64,000 nucleotides of DNA, taken from assembly GCF_013450155.1 (NCBI RefSeq), contig NZ_JACCKD010000001.1, forward strand, positions 744,001 through 808,000, read 5' to 3'. A model generated the notes under the pieces. It made no database searches and had not been told where the DNA came from. It saw nothing but the letters and a program-made list of their open reading frames with translations. Below are positions 10,258-22,332 of this stretch, one piece after another; positions within the stretch are counted from its first letter, which is position 1, and each line of letters begins with the position of its first letter. The translations under genes and the position numbers were made by a program. This DNA is from Haloechinothrix aidingensis (lineage in GTDB: Bacteria; Actinomycetota; Actinomycetes; Mycobacteriales; Pseudonocardiaceae).

Positions 10258-12758
10258 CGATCGCACCCGAGGAACAGCAGACGCAGGTGCCGGAAGGGCA
10301 TGTCAAGCTGACCATCGACGGGCAGGAGATCATCGCTCCGGAAGGGGAGCTGGTGATCCGCACGGCCGAGCGGATCGGCACCGTGATCCCGCGGTTCTGT
10401 GATCACCCCCTGCTCGATCCGGCAGGCGCGTGCCGCCAGTGCCTCGTCGAGGTCGAGGTGAACGGGCGTCCGATGCCCAAACCACAGGCCTCCTGCACGA
10501 TCGCGGTCGCCGACGGGATGGTCGTGCGGACCCAGAAGTCCTCCGAGGTCGCGGACAAGGCGCAGGAGGGGGTGATGGAGCTACTGCTCATCAACCACCC
10601 GCTGGACTGCCCGATCTGCGACAAGGGTGGCGAGTGCCCGCTGCAGAACCAGGCCATGGCGCACGGCAGGGCGACCTCCCGATTTGTCGACACCAAGCGG
10701 ACCTTCCCCAAGCCGCTGTCGATCTCCTCGCAGGTGCTGCTCGACCGCGAGCGGTGCGTGCAGTGCCAGCGCTGCACGCGCTTCTCCGAGCAGATCGCCG
10801 GTGACCCGTTCATCGAGATGCTGGAGCGCGGGCCGAGCCAGCAGGTCGGTACGGCCGAGACCAGCGACATCGTCGACTCCGCCTCGCATACCTCGGCAGG
10901 CGATCCGTTCCAGAGCTACTTCTCCGGCAACACCATCCAGATCTGCCCTGTCGGCGCGCTGACCTCGGCGGAGTACCGTTTCCGCTCGCGGCCCTTCGAC
11001 CTGGTCTCCGCGCCGAGCGTCTGCGAGCACTGCGCCGCGGGATGTGCCCAGCGCACCGACTTCCGGCGCGGCAAGGTGATGCGCAGGCTCGCAGGGGAGG
11101 ACCCGGAGGTCAACGAGGAGTGGGACTGCGACAAGGGGCGCTTCGCCTTCCGCTACGCCACCGCGCGGGACCGCATCCGTAAGCCGCTGGTGCGCGACCC
11201 CGGTGACGGCGAGCTGCGGGAGGCCTCGTGGACCGAGGCGCTCCGGGTCACCTCCGAGGCGCTGCTCGGCGCGCGTGCCGGCGCGGGGGCCGGAGTGCTC
11301 AGCGGCGGCAGGCTCACCGTCGAGGACGCCTACGCCTACGCCAAGTTCGCGCGGGTGGCACTGCGCACCAACGACATCGACTTCCGCGCTCGCGCCCACT
11401 CGGACGAGGAGCTGGAGTTCCTGACCAGTAGCGTGCTCGGGACCTCACCGGGCACGGCGGTCAGCTACGCCGACATCGAGAAGGCTCCCGCCGTACTGTG
11501 CGTGGCCTTCGAGCCGGAAGAGGAGTCGCCGATCGTGTTCCTGCGGCTGCGCAAGTCCGCGCGGGACCGCGGGACCAAGGTCTTCCACATCGGGCAGTGG
11601 GCGACGCCTGCCGTGCGCAAGACGTTCGGTGAGCTGCTCACCTGCGCGCCCGGTGCGGAGGCGGCCGTGCTCGACGGGATCGCCGAGCACGCACGTGACC
11701 TCGACGAGGCCCTGCGCACGGACGGCGCGCTCGTGCTGGTCGGCGAGCGGGCCGCGGAGGTCCCGGGGCTGTTCGCCGCCGTGGACAGCCTGGTGCGGCG
11801 TACCGGGGCCAGGGCGGCGTGGGTACCCCGGCGTGCCGGGGAGCGCGGCTCGCTCGACGCGGGGGCCGCACCCACGTTGCTGCCGGGTGGCATCCCGTAC
11901 GACGACGAGCGCGCCAGGAACGAGCTCGAGTCACTGTGGGGGATCGAAGGCGGCACGCTGCCCGCGCGGCGGGGTCGTGACACCGCGGGGATACTCGCGG
12001 CGGCTGCCCGAGGCGAGCTGGACGCGCTCGTCGTTGCTGGGGTGGACCCCGACGACCTGCCGGATCCCGAGGGCGCGCGGGAGGCTCTCCGGGCCGCCGG
12101 GTTCGTGCTCAGCATCGAGATGCGGCCGAGCCCGGTCACCGAGCTCGCCGACGTGGTCCTGCCGATCGCCCCTGCCGACGAGAAGTCCGGCAGTTACCTC
12201 AACTGGGAGGGACGTTCCCGCGGTTTCGAGGTCACCGTCTCCGGTACGGGCGCGCTCCCGGACTGCCGGCTGCTGGACACGCTGGCCGTCGAGATGGACG
12301 TCGACCTGTTCACCCAGACGCCCGCGGCGGCCGCCGCGGATCTCGCGAAGGTCTCCGAACTGCGCGCGGGCGGGACGGCGGCCGGGCGACCGGTGGAGGC
12401 GGGTTCGTCCGCACGGCGCGAGCTCGGTACGGGGCAGGTGTGGCTGGCGACCTGGCGTGAGCTGATCGACAACGCCTCCCTTCAGGTGGACGAGCCCTAC
12501 CTGGCCGGAACCGCGCGGCGCGCCGTGCTACGCCTGTCGCCTGCCACGGCGCAGCGTTTCGGTATCGAGCGGGGGAAGCCGGCGAGCGTGCGCACCGCGC
12601 TCGGTGAGGTGACCCTGCCCGCCGAGCTCACGGACATGCCCGATGACGTCGTCTGGGTGCCCGCACGGTCCCCGGTCTCGGTGCGCAGCGCTCTGGGGGC
12701 CGGGCATGGTGCCGCTGTCGGGCTCGCGGCGGCGAGTACAGAGGGAGACCGAGGATGA
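10254..12758 (+). CDS. nuoG: NADH-quinone oxidoreductase subunit G
   Basis: An 834-residue iron-sulphur subunit. The N-terminal [2Fe-2S] domain has cysteines in [17 protein letters not shown]. The histidine-ligated cluster is [14 protein letters not shown], another 4Fe-4S set is CVQCQRC with CPVG, and a further CEHCAAGC plus DCDKGRF set resembles the N7 cluster of the molybdopterin-oxidoreductase-like part. The C-terminal half is the degenerate molybdopterin fold typical of NuoG. The ATG at 10254 was chosen over the longer open frame (from 10179) because of the ATGA overlap with nuoF. Confidence 0.96.
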
Positions 12759-14101
12759 ACGCGCTTCTCGCCCAGGCCCCCGAGGAGATGCCCCGGGGTG
12801 AGGTGCTTGCCAACGACCCGTTGTGGCTTGTGCTGCTGAAAGTCGTCCTGCTGTTCGGTTTCGGCGTGCTCATGACCCTGTTCATGATCGTCTGGGAACG
12901 CAAGGTCGTGGCGCGGATGCAGCACCGTAGCGGGCCGAACCGGGTGGGCCCCGGTGGCTGGCTGCAGTCGCTGGCCGACGGCATCAAGCTCGCGTTCGCC
13001 GAGGAGATCATCCCGGCCAACGCCGACAAGAAGGTGTACTTCATCGCGCCGGTGATCTCCACGGCCACGGCATTCGCCACGTTCTCGGTGATCCCCTTCG
13101 CGCCGCAGGTCGAGATCTTCGGGCACACCACCTACCTGCAACTGATCGACATCCCGGTCGGCGTGCTGGTGGTCCTGGCAGCCTCGGCCATCGGGGTGTA
13201 CGGCATCGTGCTCGGCGGCTGGGCCTCGGGCTCGCCGTACCCGCTGCTCGGGTCGTTGCGGTCGGCGGCACAGGTGATCTCCTACGAGATCGCGATGGGC
13301 CTGTCGCTGGTCGCCGTGATCCTGTACGCCCAGTCGCTGTCCACAGGCGACATCGTCGACGCGCAGGTGGACGGCTGGTTCGCGTTCCTGCTGCTGCCGA
13401 GCTTCGTGATCTTCTTGATCTCGATCGTCGGCGAGACCAACCGGGCGCCGTTCGACCTGCCCGAGGCCGAGTCGGAGCTGGTCGGTGGGTTCCACACCGA
13501 GTACAGCTCGTTGAAGTTCGCGCTGTTCTTCCTCGCCGAGTATGTGATGATCGTGTCGCTTTCGGCGTTCACCGTGACCCTGTTCCTCGGCGGCTACATG
13601 GCGCCGTGGCCGCTGTCGATGATCGGTGACGGGATGCTGAACGAGGGCTGGTGGCCGTTCCTGTGGTTCGTGCTCAAGTGCCTGGTCATCATGTTCCTGT
13701 TCATCTGGCTGCGCGGCACCCTGCCGCGGTTCCGCTACGACCAGTTCATGCGGCTCGGCTGGAAGGTGCTCATCCCCGTGAACCTGGCGTGGATCGTGCT
13801 GATCGCAGGCATCCGGGCGATCCGGACCGACGCCGAGGTGACGACGAACCAGATCCTGATCTTCGGTGGCGCGGTGATCGCCGTCATCGTGTTGCTGAGC
13901 CTGCTGATCCCGGAGAAGCCGGCCCCTGCCGATGACGACCGGGTGCCGGTGACCGGTGGCGACTACCCGGTGCCGCCGCTTGATCTCGAGGTGCCGAAGA
14001 AGCCCAAGCGGCGCGCCGTGACCGGCTCGGGTGAGCGCCGTACCACCCCCGAGATCGGCACCGAAGGCCGGAAGGAGGCCGACGACAATGGGAATGTTTG
14101 A
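12755..14101 (+). CDS. nuoH: NADH-quinone oxidoreductase subunit H
   Basis: A 448-residue membrane subunit with about eight helices that forms the entrance of the quinone channel. Family stretches include [38 protein letters not shown] and [19 protein letters not shown]. The last 70 residues are hydrophilic and extend past the membrane core, a common actinobacterial feature. It overlaps nuoG by ATGA, and its 3' end overlaps nuoI by 14 bases. Confidence 0.97.
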   Translation: MNALLAQAPEEMPRGEVLANDPLWLVLLKVVLLFGFGVLMTLFMIVWERKVVARMQHRSGPNRVGPGGWLQSLADGIKLAFAEEIIPANADKKVYFIAPVISTATAFATFSVIPFAPQVEIFGHTTYLQLIDIPVGVLVVLAASAIGVYGIVLGGWASGSPYPLLGSLRSAAQVISYEIAMGLSLVAVILYAQSLSTGDIVDAQVDGWFAFLLLPSFVIFLISIVGETNRAPFDLPEAESELVGGFHTEYSSLKFALFFLAEYVMIVSLSAFTVTLFLGGYMAPWPLSMIGDGMLNEGWWPFLWFVLKCLVIMFLFIWLRGTLPRFRYDQFMRLGWKVLIPVNLAWIVLIAGIRAIRTDAEVTTNQILIFGGAVIAVIVLLSLLIPEKPAPADDDRVPVTGGDYPVPPLDLEVPKKPKRRAVTGSGERRTTPEIGTEGRKEADDNGNV

Positions 14102-14630
14102 TCCGATCAAGGGCTTCGGGGTCACCTTCTCGACCATGTTCAAGAAGGTGGTTACCGAGCAGTACCCGGAGGAGTTCCACGCCACGGCCCCGCGTTACCG
14201 CGCTCGGCACCAGCTCAACCGTCACCCCGACGGGTTGGAGAAATGCGTCGGTTGCGAGCTCTGCGCGTGGGCCTGCCCCGCGGACGCGATCTTCGTGGAG
14301 GGTGGCGACAACACCGAGGAGGAGCGCTACTCGCCAGGGGAGCGTTACGGCAAGGACTACCAGATCAACTACCTGCGGTGCATCGGCTGCGGGCTGTGCG
14401 TCGAGGCATGCCCGACACGCTCGCTGACGATGATCAACTTCTACGAGCTCGCCGATGACGACCGGCGGAAACTCATCTACACCAAGGAAGACCTGATGGC
14501 GCCGCTGTTGCCGGGTATGGAGGAGCCGCCACACCCCATGCGGCTCGGGGACGACGAGCAGGACTACTACACCTTCGGTCCGGAGCTCGAGCGTGACCGG
14601 TCCGGCAAGGATGAGGAGGCACTGCAGTGA
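14088..14630 (+). CDS. nuoI: NADH-quinone oxidoreductase subunit I
   Basis: A 180-residue ferredoxin-like subunit with two [4Fe-4S] clusters (N6a and N6b), whose cysteines lie in [16 protein letters not shown] and [16 protein letters not shown]. It passes electrons to NuoB. The ATG at 14088 is preceded by GGAAGGAGG (14070-14078). Starting here creates a 14-base overlap with nuoH, which is normal in this operon. Confidence 0.97.
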   Translation: MGMFDPIKGFGVTFSTMFKKVVTEQYPEEFHATAPRYRARHQLNRHPDGLEKCVGCELCAWACPADAIFVEGGDNTEEERYSPGERYGKDYQINYLRCIGCGLCVEACPTRSLTMINFYELADDDRRKLIYTKEDLMAPLLPGMEEPPHPMRLGDDEQDYYTFGPELERDRSGKDEEALQ

Positions 14631-15520
14631 CGTCGTTCGTCGACGCGGGTCTCGTGCTGGCCCAGACCCCTGGCCAGGAAGCGGTGACGACCGGCGAGGC
14701 CGCGGCGTTCTGGATACTCGGCCCGTTGGCCGTCGCCGGCGCGCTCGGCATGGTTTTCGTGCGCAACGCGGTGCACTCCGCCCTGTGGCTCGTGGTCACC
14801 ATGCTGACGCTCGGCGTGTTCTACCTGATCCAGAACGCCTCGTTCCTCGGCTTCACCCAGATCATCGTCTACACCGGCGCGGTCATGATGCTGTTCCTGT
14901 TCGTGCTGATGATGGCGGGAAAGGACAGTTCGGACGCGCTGGTCGAGGCATTGCGTGGTCAGCGGCTGGCCGCCGCGGTGTTCGGTGTCGGCTTCGCGGC
15001 CCTGCTCTCGGCCGCACTGGTCCGGTCGCTGCGCGACACGCGGTTCGCCCCGCCGCTGGACCCCACGAGCCCCGAAGGCGGCGGCGCAGGCGGGCTCGGT
15101 GAGCTGATCTTCACCGACTACCTGTTCCCGTTCGAGCTCACCGCCGCCCTGCTGATCGTCGCCGGCCTCGCAGGCATCGTGCTCGCCCAGCGTGACAAGC
15201 GTGACGAGGGTGCGAAGCGCTCGCAGCGCGAGCTGGTCGAGGCACGCTTCCGCGGCGAGTACGAGCGGCCTTCCGGTAGGCCCGGCCCCGGCGTGTTCGC
15301 CACCGGCAACTCGGTGGCCACGCCCGCGCTACTGCCGGACGGCAGCATCGCGGAGGACTCGCTGTCCGACCTGATCGAGTCGACGCCGACGGCGCGCCGC
15401 GTCTCGCCACCCGGATGGATGCGTGCGCTGGAGGGCGGCGAGCAGGCCGAGGGCGTCCACGGCGGTGAGGACGGCGGCGCGGGGCCGAGCACGACCGACG
15501 ATGAGGGGAGCGAGCGGTGA
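14627..15520 (+). CDS. nuoJ: NADH-quinone oxidoreductase subunit J
   Basis: A 297-residue membrane subunit of the proton-pumping arm. Five hydrophobic segments are seen, and the family core is [20 protein letters not shown] followed by [20 protein letters not shown]. After about residue 195 there is a long hydrophilic tail of roughly 100 residues, rich in charged residues and absent from the E. coli protein (184 residues). GTG start, coupled to nuoI and nuoK by four-base overlaps. Confidence 0.95.
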   Translation: MTSFVDAGLVLAQTPGQEAVTTGEAAAFWILGPLAVAGALGMVFVRNAVHSALWLVVTMLTLGVFYLIQNASFLGFTQIIVYTGAVMMLFLFVLMMAGKDSSDALVEALRGQRLAAAVFGVGFAALLSAALVRSLRDTRFAPPLDPTSPEGGGAGGLGELIFTDYLFPFELTAALLIVAGLAGIVLAQRDKRDEGAKRSQRELVEARFRGEYERPSGRPGPGVFATGNSVATPALLPDGSIAEDSLSDLIESTPTARRVSPPGWMRALEGGEQAEGVHGGEDGGAGPSTTDDEGSER

Positions 15521-15816
15521 CCCCGGAGTACTACCTGCTGCTGTCGGCGCTGCTGTTCTCGATCGGGGCCGTCGGTGTCCTGGTGCGGCGCAACGCGATC
15601 GTGGTGTTCATGTGCATCGAGCTGATGCTGAACTCGGTCAATCTCAGCCTGGTTACCTTCGCCCGGATCGAAGGCACCCTCGACGGTCAGGTCATGGCTT
15701 TCTTCGTCATGGTGGTCGCGGCCGCGGAAGTGGTCGTCGGGCTCGCCATCATCATGTCCATCTTCCGTACTCGCAGGTCGGCGTCCATCGACGACACCAA
15801 CCTGCTGAAGTATTGA
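15517..15816 (+). CDS. nuoK: NADH-quinone oxidoreductase subunit K
   Basis: A 99-residue, three-helix antiporter-like subunit. The membrane glutamates important for proton transfer are present in [13 protein letters not shown] and [11 protein letters not shown]. The length equals the family standard (100). It overlaps nuoJ by GTGA; a 56-base gap follows before nuoL. Confidence 0.97.
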   Translation: MTPEYYLLLSALLFSIGAVGVLVRRNAIVVFMCIELMLNSVNLSLVTFARIEGTLDGQVMAFFVMVVAAAEVVVGLAIIMSIFRTRRSASIDDTNLLKY

Positions 15817-15872
15817 CCCCGGGGAGTGGGAGTGCTGCCGCAAACGAACGGGAAGACTGTAGGGGTTAGACA

Positions 15873-17783
15873 GTGATCGCATCATCGTGGCTGCTGGTGG
15901 CCTTGCCCGCCCTCGGCGCACTCGTCCTGCTCGCCGGTGGCAAGCGGACGGACGGGTGGGGGCACCTGCTGGGGTGCGCGACGGTCCTCGCGTCCTTCGC
16001 CTACGCGCTGGCACTGTTCGCCACACTGCTCGGTAGGCAGGCCGCGGATCGCTCGGCCGAGGCACGCCTGTTCTCCTGGATCCCCGTCGGCGAGCTCCAG
16101 GTCGACATCGCGCTGCTGATCGATCCGCTGTCGGTGACGTTCGCCCTGCTGATCACCGGCGTGGGCTCGGTGATCCACGTGTACTCGCTGGGCTACATGG
16201 GAGAAGACCCGGAGCGCAGGAAGTTCTTCGCCTACATGAACCTGTTCGTGGCGGCGATGCTGGTGCTCGTGCTCGGCAACGGGTTCGTCAGCCTGTACCT
16301 CGGCTGGGAAGGCGTCGGCCTGGCGTCCTACCTCCTCATCGGTTTCTGGCAGTACAAGCCGAGCGCGGCGACCGCGGCGAAGAAGGCATTCGTCATGAAC
16401 CGGGTCGGCGACGTCGGCCTCGCCGTGGCCATCTTCCTGATGTGGAAGCACATCGGCGGGACATCCTACGCGGAGGTCTTCGCCGGGATCGGTGACGTAC
16501 CCACCGGAGTCGCGGTGGTGATCGCGCTGCTGTTGCTGCTCGGTGCCTGCGGCAAGTCCGGTCAGGTCCCGCTGCAGGCGTGGCTGCCGGACGCGATGGA
16601 AGGTCCCACGCCGGTCTCCGCGCTGATCCACGCGGCGACGATGGTGACCGCGGGTGTCTACCTCATCGCACGGGCCAACCCGATCTACAACGTCACCCCG
16701 ACCGGGCAGCTGGTCGTGACCATCATCGGTGCGGTGACCCTGCTGGTCGGGGCGATCATCGGCTGCGCGTACGACGACATCAAGAAGGTGCTCGCCTACT
16801 CCACCGTGAGCCAGATCGGGTACATGATGCTCGCTGTCGGGCTCGGCCCGTTCGGCTACGCACTGGCGATCATGCACCTGCTGACGCACGGCTTCTTCAA
16901 GGCAGGACTGTTCCTCGGCGCGGGCTCGGTCATGCACGGCATGAACGACGAGGTCGACATGCGCAAGTTCGGTGGTCTGTACCGGAAGATGCCGATCACC
17001 TTCGTCACCTTCGGACTCGGGTACCTGGCTCTGATCGGGTTCCCGTTCCTGTCCGGCTATTACTCCAAGGACGCGATCATCAACGCGGCCTTCGGCCAGG
17101 GTGGTTGGCAAGGCTGGGTCTTCGGGGGCGCCGCGCTGCTGGGCGCGGGCATCACCGCCTTCTACATGACCCGCTTGATGGTGTTGACGTTCTTCGGCAA
17201 GCAGCGCTGGGCGGAGCTGACCGACAGCGATGGACGCGAGTTCCACCCCCACGAGTCGGGCCCGGTCATGACGGTGCCGATGATGCTGCTTGCGGTCGGT
17301 TCCGTGGGCGCGGGGTACTTCTTCGCCACGGGGGAGCGCCTCGCGCACTGGCTGAGTCCGTCGCTCGGCGAACTGGAGCACGGAGCGGAGCCGGTGCTCG
17401 GCCACGGCACGGTGGTCGCGGCCACGATGACCGCTGTGGCCCTCGGCGTGGTGCTGGCCGTGTTGCTTGTTGCCAGGCCCGAGACCCCGGTCGAACGCCC
17501 CGCGCGGGTGAGCGCCGTGGTGCGGGCCGCCCGCGCGGATCTCTACGGGAACGCGCTCAATGAGGCGCTGGTCGCGCGTCCGGGTATCTGGCTGTCCAGG
17601 GCGCTGGTCTACGTGGACAACAGGGGCGTCGACGGGGTCGTCAACGGCCTCGCGGCCGGGCTCGGCGGTGGTTCCGGGCGGCTGCGCAGGTTGCAAACCG
17701 GATTCGCCCGCTCCTACGCGCTGTCCATGCTTGCCGGAGCCGGTGTGCTCCTCGGTCTGTTGTTGATGGTGAGGTTCGTATGA
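15873..17783 (+). CDS. nuoL: NADH-quinone oxidoreductase subunit L
   Basis: A 636-residue Mrp-antiporter-like proton-pumping subunit at the distal end of the membrane arm. Conserved elements include [35 protein letters not shown] with the membrane glutamate, and the lysine-containing [33 protein letters not shown] and the broken-helix region follow, with a long C-terminal lateral-helix part. GTG start without overlap to nuoK; ATGA overlap with nuoM. Confidence 0.97.
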   Translation: MIASSWLLVALPALGALVLLAGGKRTDGWGHLLGCATVLASFAYALALFATLLGRQAADRSAEARLFSWIPVGELQVDIALLIDPLSVTFALLITGVGSVIHVYSLGYMGEDPERRKFFAYMNLFVAAMLVLVLGNGFVSLYLGWEGVGLASYLLIGFWQYKPSAATAAKKAFVMNRVGDVGLAVAIFLMWKHIGGTSYAEVFAGIGDVPTGVAVVIALLLLLGACGKSGQVPLQAWLPDAMEGPTPVSALIHAATMVTAGVYLIARANPIYNVTPTGQLVVTIIGAVTLLVGAIIGCAYDDIKKVLAYSTVSQIGYMMLAVGLGPFGYALAIMHLLTHGFFKAGLFLGAGSVMHGMNDEVDMRKFGGLYRKMPITFVTFGLGYLALIGFPFLSGYYSKDAIINAAFGQGGWQGWVFGGAALLGAGITAFYMTRLMVLTFFGKQRWAELTDSDGREFHPHESGPVMTVPMMLLAVGSVGAGYFFATGERLAHWLSPSLGELEHGAEPVLGHGTVVAATMTAVALGVVLAVLLVARPETPVERPARVSAVVRAARADLYGNALNEALVARPGIWLSRALVYVDNRGVDGVVNGLAAGLGGGSGRLRRLQTGFARSYALSMLAGAGVLLGLLLMVRFV

Positions 17784-19336
17784 CCTGGCTACTCGCGCTG
17801 ATCCTGCTACCACTGGTCGGCGCCGCCGCCGTCGCGGGACTACGCGGTAATGACCGGCTCGCTACGCTGACCGCGTTCGGCTTCTCGCTGGCCACGCTGC
17901 TACTGGTGGTGCCCCTGTGGGCGGGTTACGAACCGGCGGGCGACCGGATGCAACAGACCAGCTCTGTCGAGTGGATCCCGCAGTTCGGCATCCACTTCGC
18001 GTTCGGTATCGACGGGATCGCGCTGGTGATGATCGCGGTCATCGCGCTGCTGGTACCGCTGGTGATCGGCGTCCTCGGTGTCACGGACAAGCTCCCGGAA
18101 GGCCGCAGCGCGGGCGGCTACCTGTCGCTGCTGCTTGTTCAGCAGTCGCTGACCATCGGGGTGTTCGCGGCGACCGACGTGTTCCTGTTCTACGTACTGT
18201 TCGAGGTCATGCTGATCCCGATGTACTTCCTCATCGGGGCCTACGGCGGCCCGAACAGGCAGTACGCTGCGGTGAAGTTCTTCCTCTACTCGTTCCTCGG
18301 CGGCCTGATCATGCTGGCCTCGGTGATCGGCTCGTACGTACTCGCCGCCGACGAGCTCGGCGAGGGGACCTTCGACTGGGCCACGCTGGTATCGGTCGTC
18401 TCCGACGCACCGCTGGGTACGCAGGTGTGGCTGTTCCTCGGGTTCTTCCTGGCGTTCGCGGTGAAGGCTCCGCTCGTGCCGCTGCACACGTGGCTGCCGG
18501 ACGCAGCCGGGCAGGCCCCGATCGGGGTGGCCGTCGTGCTCGTCGGCGTGCTCGACAAGGTCGGCACGTTCGGTTTCCTGCGCTACTGCCTGCCGATGTT
18601 CCCCGCCGCGAGCGTCGAGCTGGCCCCCCTGGTACTCACGCTGGCCGTGGCTGGCGTGCTGTACGGCTCGGTGCTGGCCGCAGGGCAGCAGGACATGAAG
18701 CGGTTCATCGCCTACGTCTCGATCGCGCACTTCGGCTTCATCGCGCTCGGCATCTTCGCCTTCACCACGCAGGCCCAGGTCGGCTCGGTGACCTACATGG
18801 TCAACCACAGCCTGGCCACCGGGATGTTGATCCTGGTCGTGGGGATGGTGATCGCGCGGGGCGGCTCGAGCACGATCTCCGACTACGGCGGTATGGCCAA
18901 GCTGACGCCGTTGCTCGGCGGGATGATGCTGCTGGCTGGGCTCGCGACCCTGGCACTGCCCGGGACCAATGCCTTCGTCAGCGAGTTCCTCGTGCTGCTC
19001 GGTGCCTTCGAGTCCAGGCCGGTATTCGCCGTGCTCGCCGTGCTGGGCATGGTGCTCGCGGCGGTGTACGTGCTGTGGCTGTACCAGCGGGTGATGCAGG
19101 GCCCCGTGCGTGGCGACGCGCTGGTCGGGGCCGGTGGTGGACCGGGCGCCGTGCAGGCACCGGAAACCGGGGCGCGCAAGGCCATCCGGGACACGTCCCC
19201 CAGGGAGCTGGCCGTGCTGGCGCCGCTGATCGTGCTGATCATCGGCTTGGGCCTGTACCCCAAGCCGGTCGTGGACGTGGTCACTCCGTCGGTCGAGGCG
19301 ACGCTGAGTGCCGTGCAGGAAGGTGACGAGAGGTGA
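17780..19336 (+). CDS. nuoM: NADH-quinone oxidoreductase subunit M
   Basis: A 518-residue antiporter-like subunit of complex I with about 14 membrane helices. Key residues lie in [21 protein letters not shown] (glutamate) and [16 protein letters not shown] (lysine). [18 protein letters not shown] follows as usual. ATG start within the nuoL stop (ATGA) and GTGA overlap with nuoN. Confidence 0.97.
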   Translation: MTWLLALILLPLVGAAAVAGLRGNDRLATLTAFGFSLATLLLVVPLWAGYEPAGDRMQQTSSVEWIPQFGIHFAFGIDGIALVMIAVIALLVPLVIGVLGVTDKLPEGRSAGGYLSLLLVQQSLTIGVFAATDVFLFYVLFEVMLIPMYFLIGAYGGPNRQYAAVKFFLYSFLGGLIMLASVIGSYVLAADELGEGTFDWATLVSVVSDAPLGTQVWLFLGFFLAFAVKAPLVPLHTWLPDAAGQAPIGVAVVLVGVLDKVGTFGFLRYCLPMFPAASVELAPLVLTLAVAGVLYGSVLAAGQQDMKRFIAYVSIAHFGFIALGIFAFTTQAQVGSVTYMVNHSLATGMLILVVGMVIARGGSSTISDYGGMAKLTPLLGGMMLLAGLATLALPGTNAFVSEFLVLLGAFESRPVFAVLAVLGMVLAAVYVLWLYQRVMQGPVRGDALVGAGGGPGAVQAPETGARKAIRDTSPRELAVLAPLIVLIIGLGLYPKPVVDVVTPSVEATLSAVQEGDER

Positions 19337-20952
19337 GGCTCGAGATGTTCGGAGCGCAGGTGACGGCCCTTTCTCCTCCGTCCGTCGACTACACGGCGAT
19401 ACTGCCGGTACTGATCGTGCTCGGCGCGGCCGCCGTCGGTGTGCTGCTCGAGGCGTTCGTACCGCGGAATCTGCGCTGGTCGGTACAGGTCACCGTGAGC
19501 CTGGTCGCCCTCGCCGGAGCGGGCATCGCGCTCGGCGCCTACGTGCCGGGGGCTCCGGCACAGGGAGTCACGACGATGGTCGATACCCTGGCCATCGACG
19601 CGCCCGCGCTGTTCCTCTGGGGAACGTTGCTGGCCCTGGCCTTCGCGGCGCTGCTGTTCATCGCCGAACGCACGGTGGAGCCGGGTGGTGCGTTCGTGTC
19701 CCAGGCCGCGCTGCGTGGCGCGGCAGGCGGCGGGGGCTCGGTGACCACCGGCGTACCGGGGACGGCAGGCGGGCGTGCGGGCGCCGCGCCCGCCGACGGC
19801 ACGCGCGGGATGCAGACGGAGGTCTTCCCGCTGACCCTGTTCGCGCTCGGCGGGATGATGACGTTCGTCGCGGCCAACGACCTGCTGACGATGTTCATCG
19901 CGCTGGAGGTGCTGAGCCTGCCGCTGTACCTGATGTGCGGGCTCGCCCGCAGGCGCAGGCTGCTGTCCCAGGAGTCCGCCGTTAAGTACTTCCTGCTCGG
20001 CGCGTTCGCGAGCGCCTTCTTCCTCTACGGCGTCGCCCTGCTGTACGGCTACGCGGGTTCGGTCCGGCTGGGCGATATCGCCACAGCAGCCGCCGGTAGC
20101 GACCGCTCGGACACCCTGCTGTTCGCCGGCTTCGGCCTGCTGGTGGTGGGCTTGCTGTTCAAGGGCTCCGTCGGGCCGTTCCACGCCTGGACGCCGGACG
20201 TCTACCAGGGCGCTCCGACCTCGGTGACCGGGTTCATGGCCGCGTGCACCAAGGTCGCCGCGTTCGGTGCGATGCTGCGGGTGCTGTACGTGGGCTTCGA
20301 AGGCACCAGCTGGGAATGGCGCGGCGTCCTGTGGGCCGTGGCGATCGTGTCCATGGCGGTCGGGGCGGTCCTCGGGCTGACGCAGCGTGACGTGAAGCGC
20401 ATGATCGCCTACTCTTCGATCGCGCACGCCGGGTTCCTCGTGATCGGGGTGATGACGCTCAGCGACAGCGGGCTCGCCGCGACGATGTTCTACCTGCTCG
20501 CCTACGGTTTCACCACCCTCGCCGCCTTCGCGGTTGTCAGCCTGGTCCGGGACGCCGACGGAGAGGCGACCGACCTGTCGTCCTGGGCCGGGCTGGCGAA
20601 GCGTTCGCCCCTGATCGCCGGGGTGTTCACGTTCCTGCTGTTCGCGCTCGCCGGGATCCCCCTCACCAGCGGGTTCGTCGGCAAGTTCGTGGTGTTCTCG
20701 GCAGCGCTCGGCGAGGGTCTGGCTCCGCTGGTCGTGCTCGCCCTGGTGTTCAGTGCGGTGGCCGCGTTCTTCTACCTGCGGGTCGTGGTGGTGATGTACT
20801 TGACCGAGCCGGCAGCGGGCGGGGCGAGCGTCACCGTGCCAGGGGCCTTCACGACCATCACCATCGCTGCCGGCACCATCGTGACGTTACTGCTGGGCAT
20901 CTACCCTGGGTTCGCGCTCGAGTGGGCTGGGGCAGGCGGATTCGCCTTCTGA
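19333..20952 (+). CDS. nuoN: NADH-quinone oxidoreductase subunit N
   Basis: A 539-residue antiporter-like subunit and the last gene of the operon. The family core FIALEVLSLPLYLMCGLARR carries the membrane glutamate, FKGSVGPFHAWTPDVYQGAP the lysine, and KRMIAYSSIAHAGFLVIG follows. A glycine/alanine-rich insertion (about residues 120-160) sits in an early loop. The next gene starts 133 bases downstream. Confidence 0.97.
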   Translation: MRLEMFGAQVTALSPPSVDYTAILPVLIVLGAAAVGVLLEAFVPRNLRWSVQVTVSLVALAGAGIALGAYVPGAPAQGVTTMVDTLAIDAPALFLWGTLLALAFAALLFIAERTVEPGGAFVSQAALRGAAGGGGSVTTGVPGTAGGRAGAAPADGTRGMQTEVFPLTLFALGGMMTFVAANDLLTMFIALEVLSLPLYLMCGLARRRRLLSQESAVKYFLLGAFASAFFLYGVALLYGYAGSVRLGDIATAAAGSDRSDTLLFAGFGLLVVGLLFKGSVGPFHAWTPDVYQGAPTSVTGFMAACTKVAAFGAMLRVLYVGFEGTSWEWRGVLWAVAIVSMAVGAVLGLTQRDVKRMIAYSSIAHAGFLVIGVMTLSDSGLAATMFYLLAYGFTTLAAFAVVSLVRDADGEATDLSSWAGLAKRSPLIAGVFTFLLFALAGIPLTSGFVGKFVVFSAALGEGLAPLVVLALVFSAVAAFFYLRVVVVMYLTEPAAGGASVTVPGAFTTITIAAGTIVTLLLGIYPGFALEWAGAGGFAF

Positions 20953-21085
20953 CCTCGCGGCCGTCCCGTCCGGGTAGCCGGGGTGGGGCCCGGTCGTCAA
21001 CGTGTGATCCGGCGACGACGCCGCCGAGGCGCCCGACTAGGCTTGGCGGCGATCGTGGTCCGCTGCTGGAGAGGGCTTAGCCGAC

Positions 21086-22144
21086 GTGTCCGAGTTCGAA
21101 GACGCCGCGCGCGAGATGTCCGATCCGTCACTGGGCAGCGGCGCTGTCGCGGAGCTGAAGGCCGCTATCGGTCTACAGGTCGACGATGAGGGCCTGCTCA
21201 CCGACCTGGCCAAGGGCCTCGGCGCGGTCGAGTCACGCCTGCGCGACGTGGTGCGCAGCGACGTGCGTTTCGTGCACGACGCGGCGCTACACCTCGTCGA
21301 GGCGGGCGGCAAGCGGTTCCGCCCGATGTTCACGTTGCTGGCCAGCCAGTTCGGTAGCGACGGCCGCGACGACGTGGTGACGGCAGGCGCGGCTGTGGAG
21401 CTGGTCCACCTGGCCACACTGCACCACGACGACGTGATGGACGAGGCGGTCATCCGGCGTGGGGCCCCGAGCGCGAACGCGCGCTGGGACAACACTGTGG
21501 CCATTCTCACCGGGGACTTCCTGTTCGCCCACGCGTCACGCCTCGTCGCCGGACTCGGCTCGGAGGCCTCCCGGATCATCGCCGAGACGTTCGGTGAGCT
21601 CGTCACCGGGCAGATGCGGGAGACGGTGGGAGCCAGGGACGGTGAGGATCCGATCGACCACTACCTGGCGGCGATCGGGCAGAAGACGGGCTCGTTGATC
21701 GCGACCGCGGGACGGTTCGGCGCGATGCTGTCCGGCGCCCCGCCCGAACAGGTCGCGGCGTTGCGTCGGTTCGGGGAGCTGATCGGCGCGGCGTTCCAGA
21801 TCTCCGATGACATCATCGACATCGCCTCCCCGTCGGACGAGCTCGGTAAGGCACAGGGGACCGACCTGCGCGAGGGCGTACGGACGTTGCCGATGCTGTA
21901 CGCGCTCAGCGACGACAGGGAGAACGCACGGCTCGTCGAGCTGCTGTCGGCGCCGCTGGCCGAGGACGCGTTGATCGGCGAGGCCGTGGAGCTGTTGCGC
22001 AGCTCCCGTGGCCTCGAGCATGCACGGGCCACGCTGTCCGGTTACGCTCAGCGAGCACGGTCCGAGCTGGAAGTACTTCCGGACTCGGCGGCGCGGGCGG
22101 CTTGCGAGTCCATAGCCGACTACCTTGTCGCGCGTACCCACTAG
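21086..22144 (+). CDS. Polyprenyl diphosphate synthase (menaquinone side chain)
   Basis: A 352-residue all-trans prenyltransferase that elongates isoprenoid chains with IPP. The first aspartate-rich motif is D115-D116-V-M-D119 in LHHDDVMDEAVIRRG and the second is SDDIIDIAS near residue 240. GGKRFRPMFTLLA is the usual substrate-binding helix. The M. tuberculosis homologue in the corresponding position is GrcC1 (Rv0562), and a role in making the octa- or nonaprenyl tail of menaquinone is inferred from the neighbouring men and nuo genes; chain length cannot be read here. GTG start at 21086. A -10-like TAGGCT lies at 21038-21043. Confidence 0.9.
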   Translation: MSEFEDAAREMSDPSLGSGAVAELKAAIGLQVDDEGLLTDLAKGLGAVESRLRDVVRSDVRFVHDAALHLVEAGGKRFRPMFTLLASQFGSDGRDDVVTAGAAVELVHLATLHHDDVMDEAVIRRGAPSANARWDNTVAILTGDFLFAHASRLVAGLGSEASRIIAETFGELVTGQMRETVGARDGEDPIDHYLAAIGQKTGSLIATAGRFGAMLSGAPPEQVAALRRFGELIGAAFQISDDIIDIASPSDELGKAQGTDLREGVRTLPMLYALSDDRENARLVELLSAPLAEDALIGEAVELLRSSRGLEHARATLSGYAQRARSELEVLPDSAARAACESIADYLVARTH

Positions 22145-22332
22145 TCGGAGCGTGATGCGTATGCCGGGTTGTTCATACAAGGGGCAGGGTACGAGCCGAC
22201 CGTTGGCCCCGATCCACCCATCGCGAGCCACCCTTAGGGTGTCTACATCAGCATGTCAACTCCGGTGGCGTGCCAGCGGCCCCCGTCCGCTGGATGGTGC
22301 GTAACCCGCCGGGAAGGGAGACTGTCGAGAGC

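Noticed and set aside
15882-17813. 643-codon open frame on the minus strand across nuoL
   Set aside because: It is the antisense shadow of nuoL caused by high GC at third positions; low-complexity His/Gln/Arg-rich product with no family features.
18883-20427. 514-codon minus-strand frame across nuoM and nuoN
   Set aside because: Antisense to two well-supported complex I genes, with biased composition and no motif.
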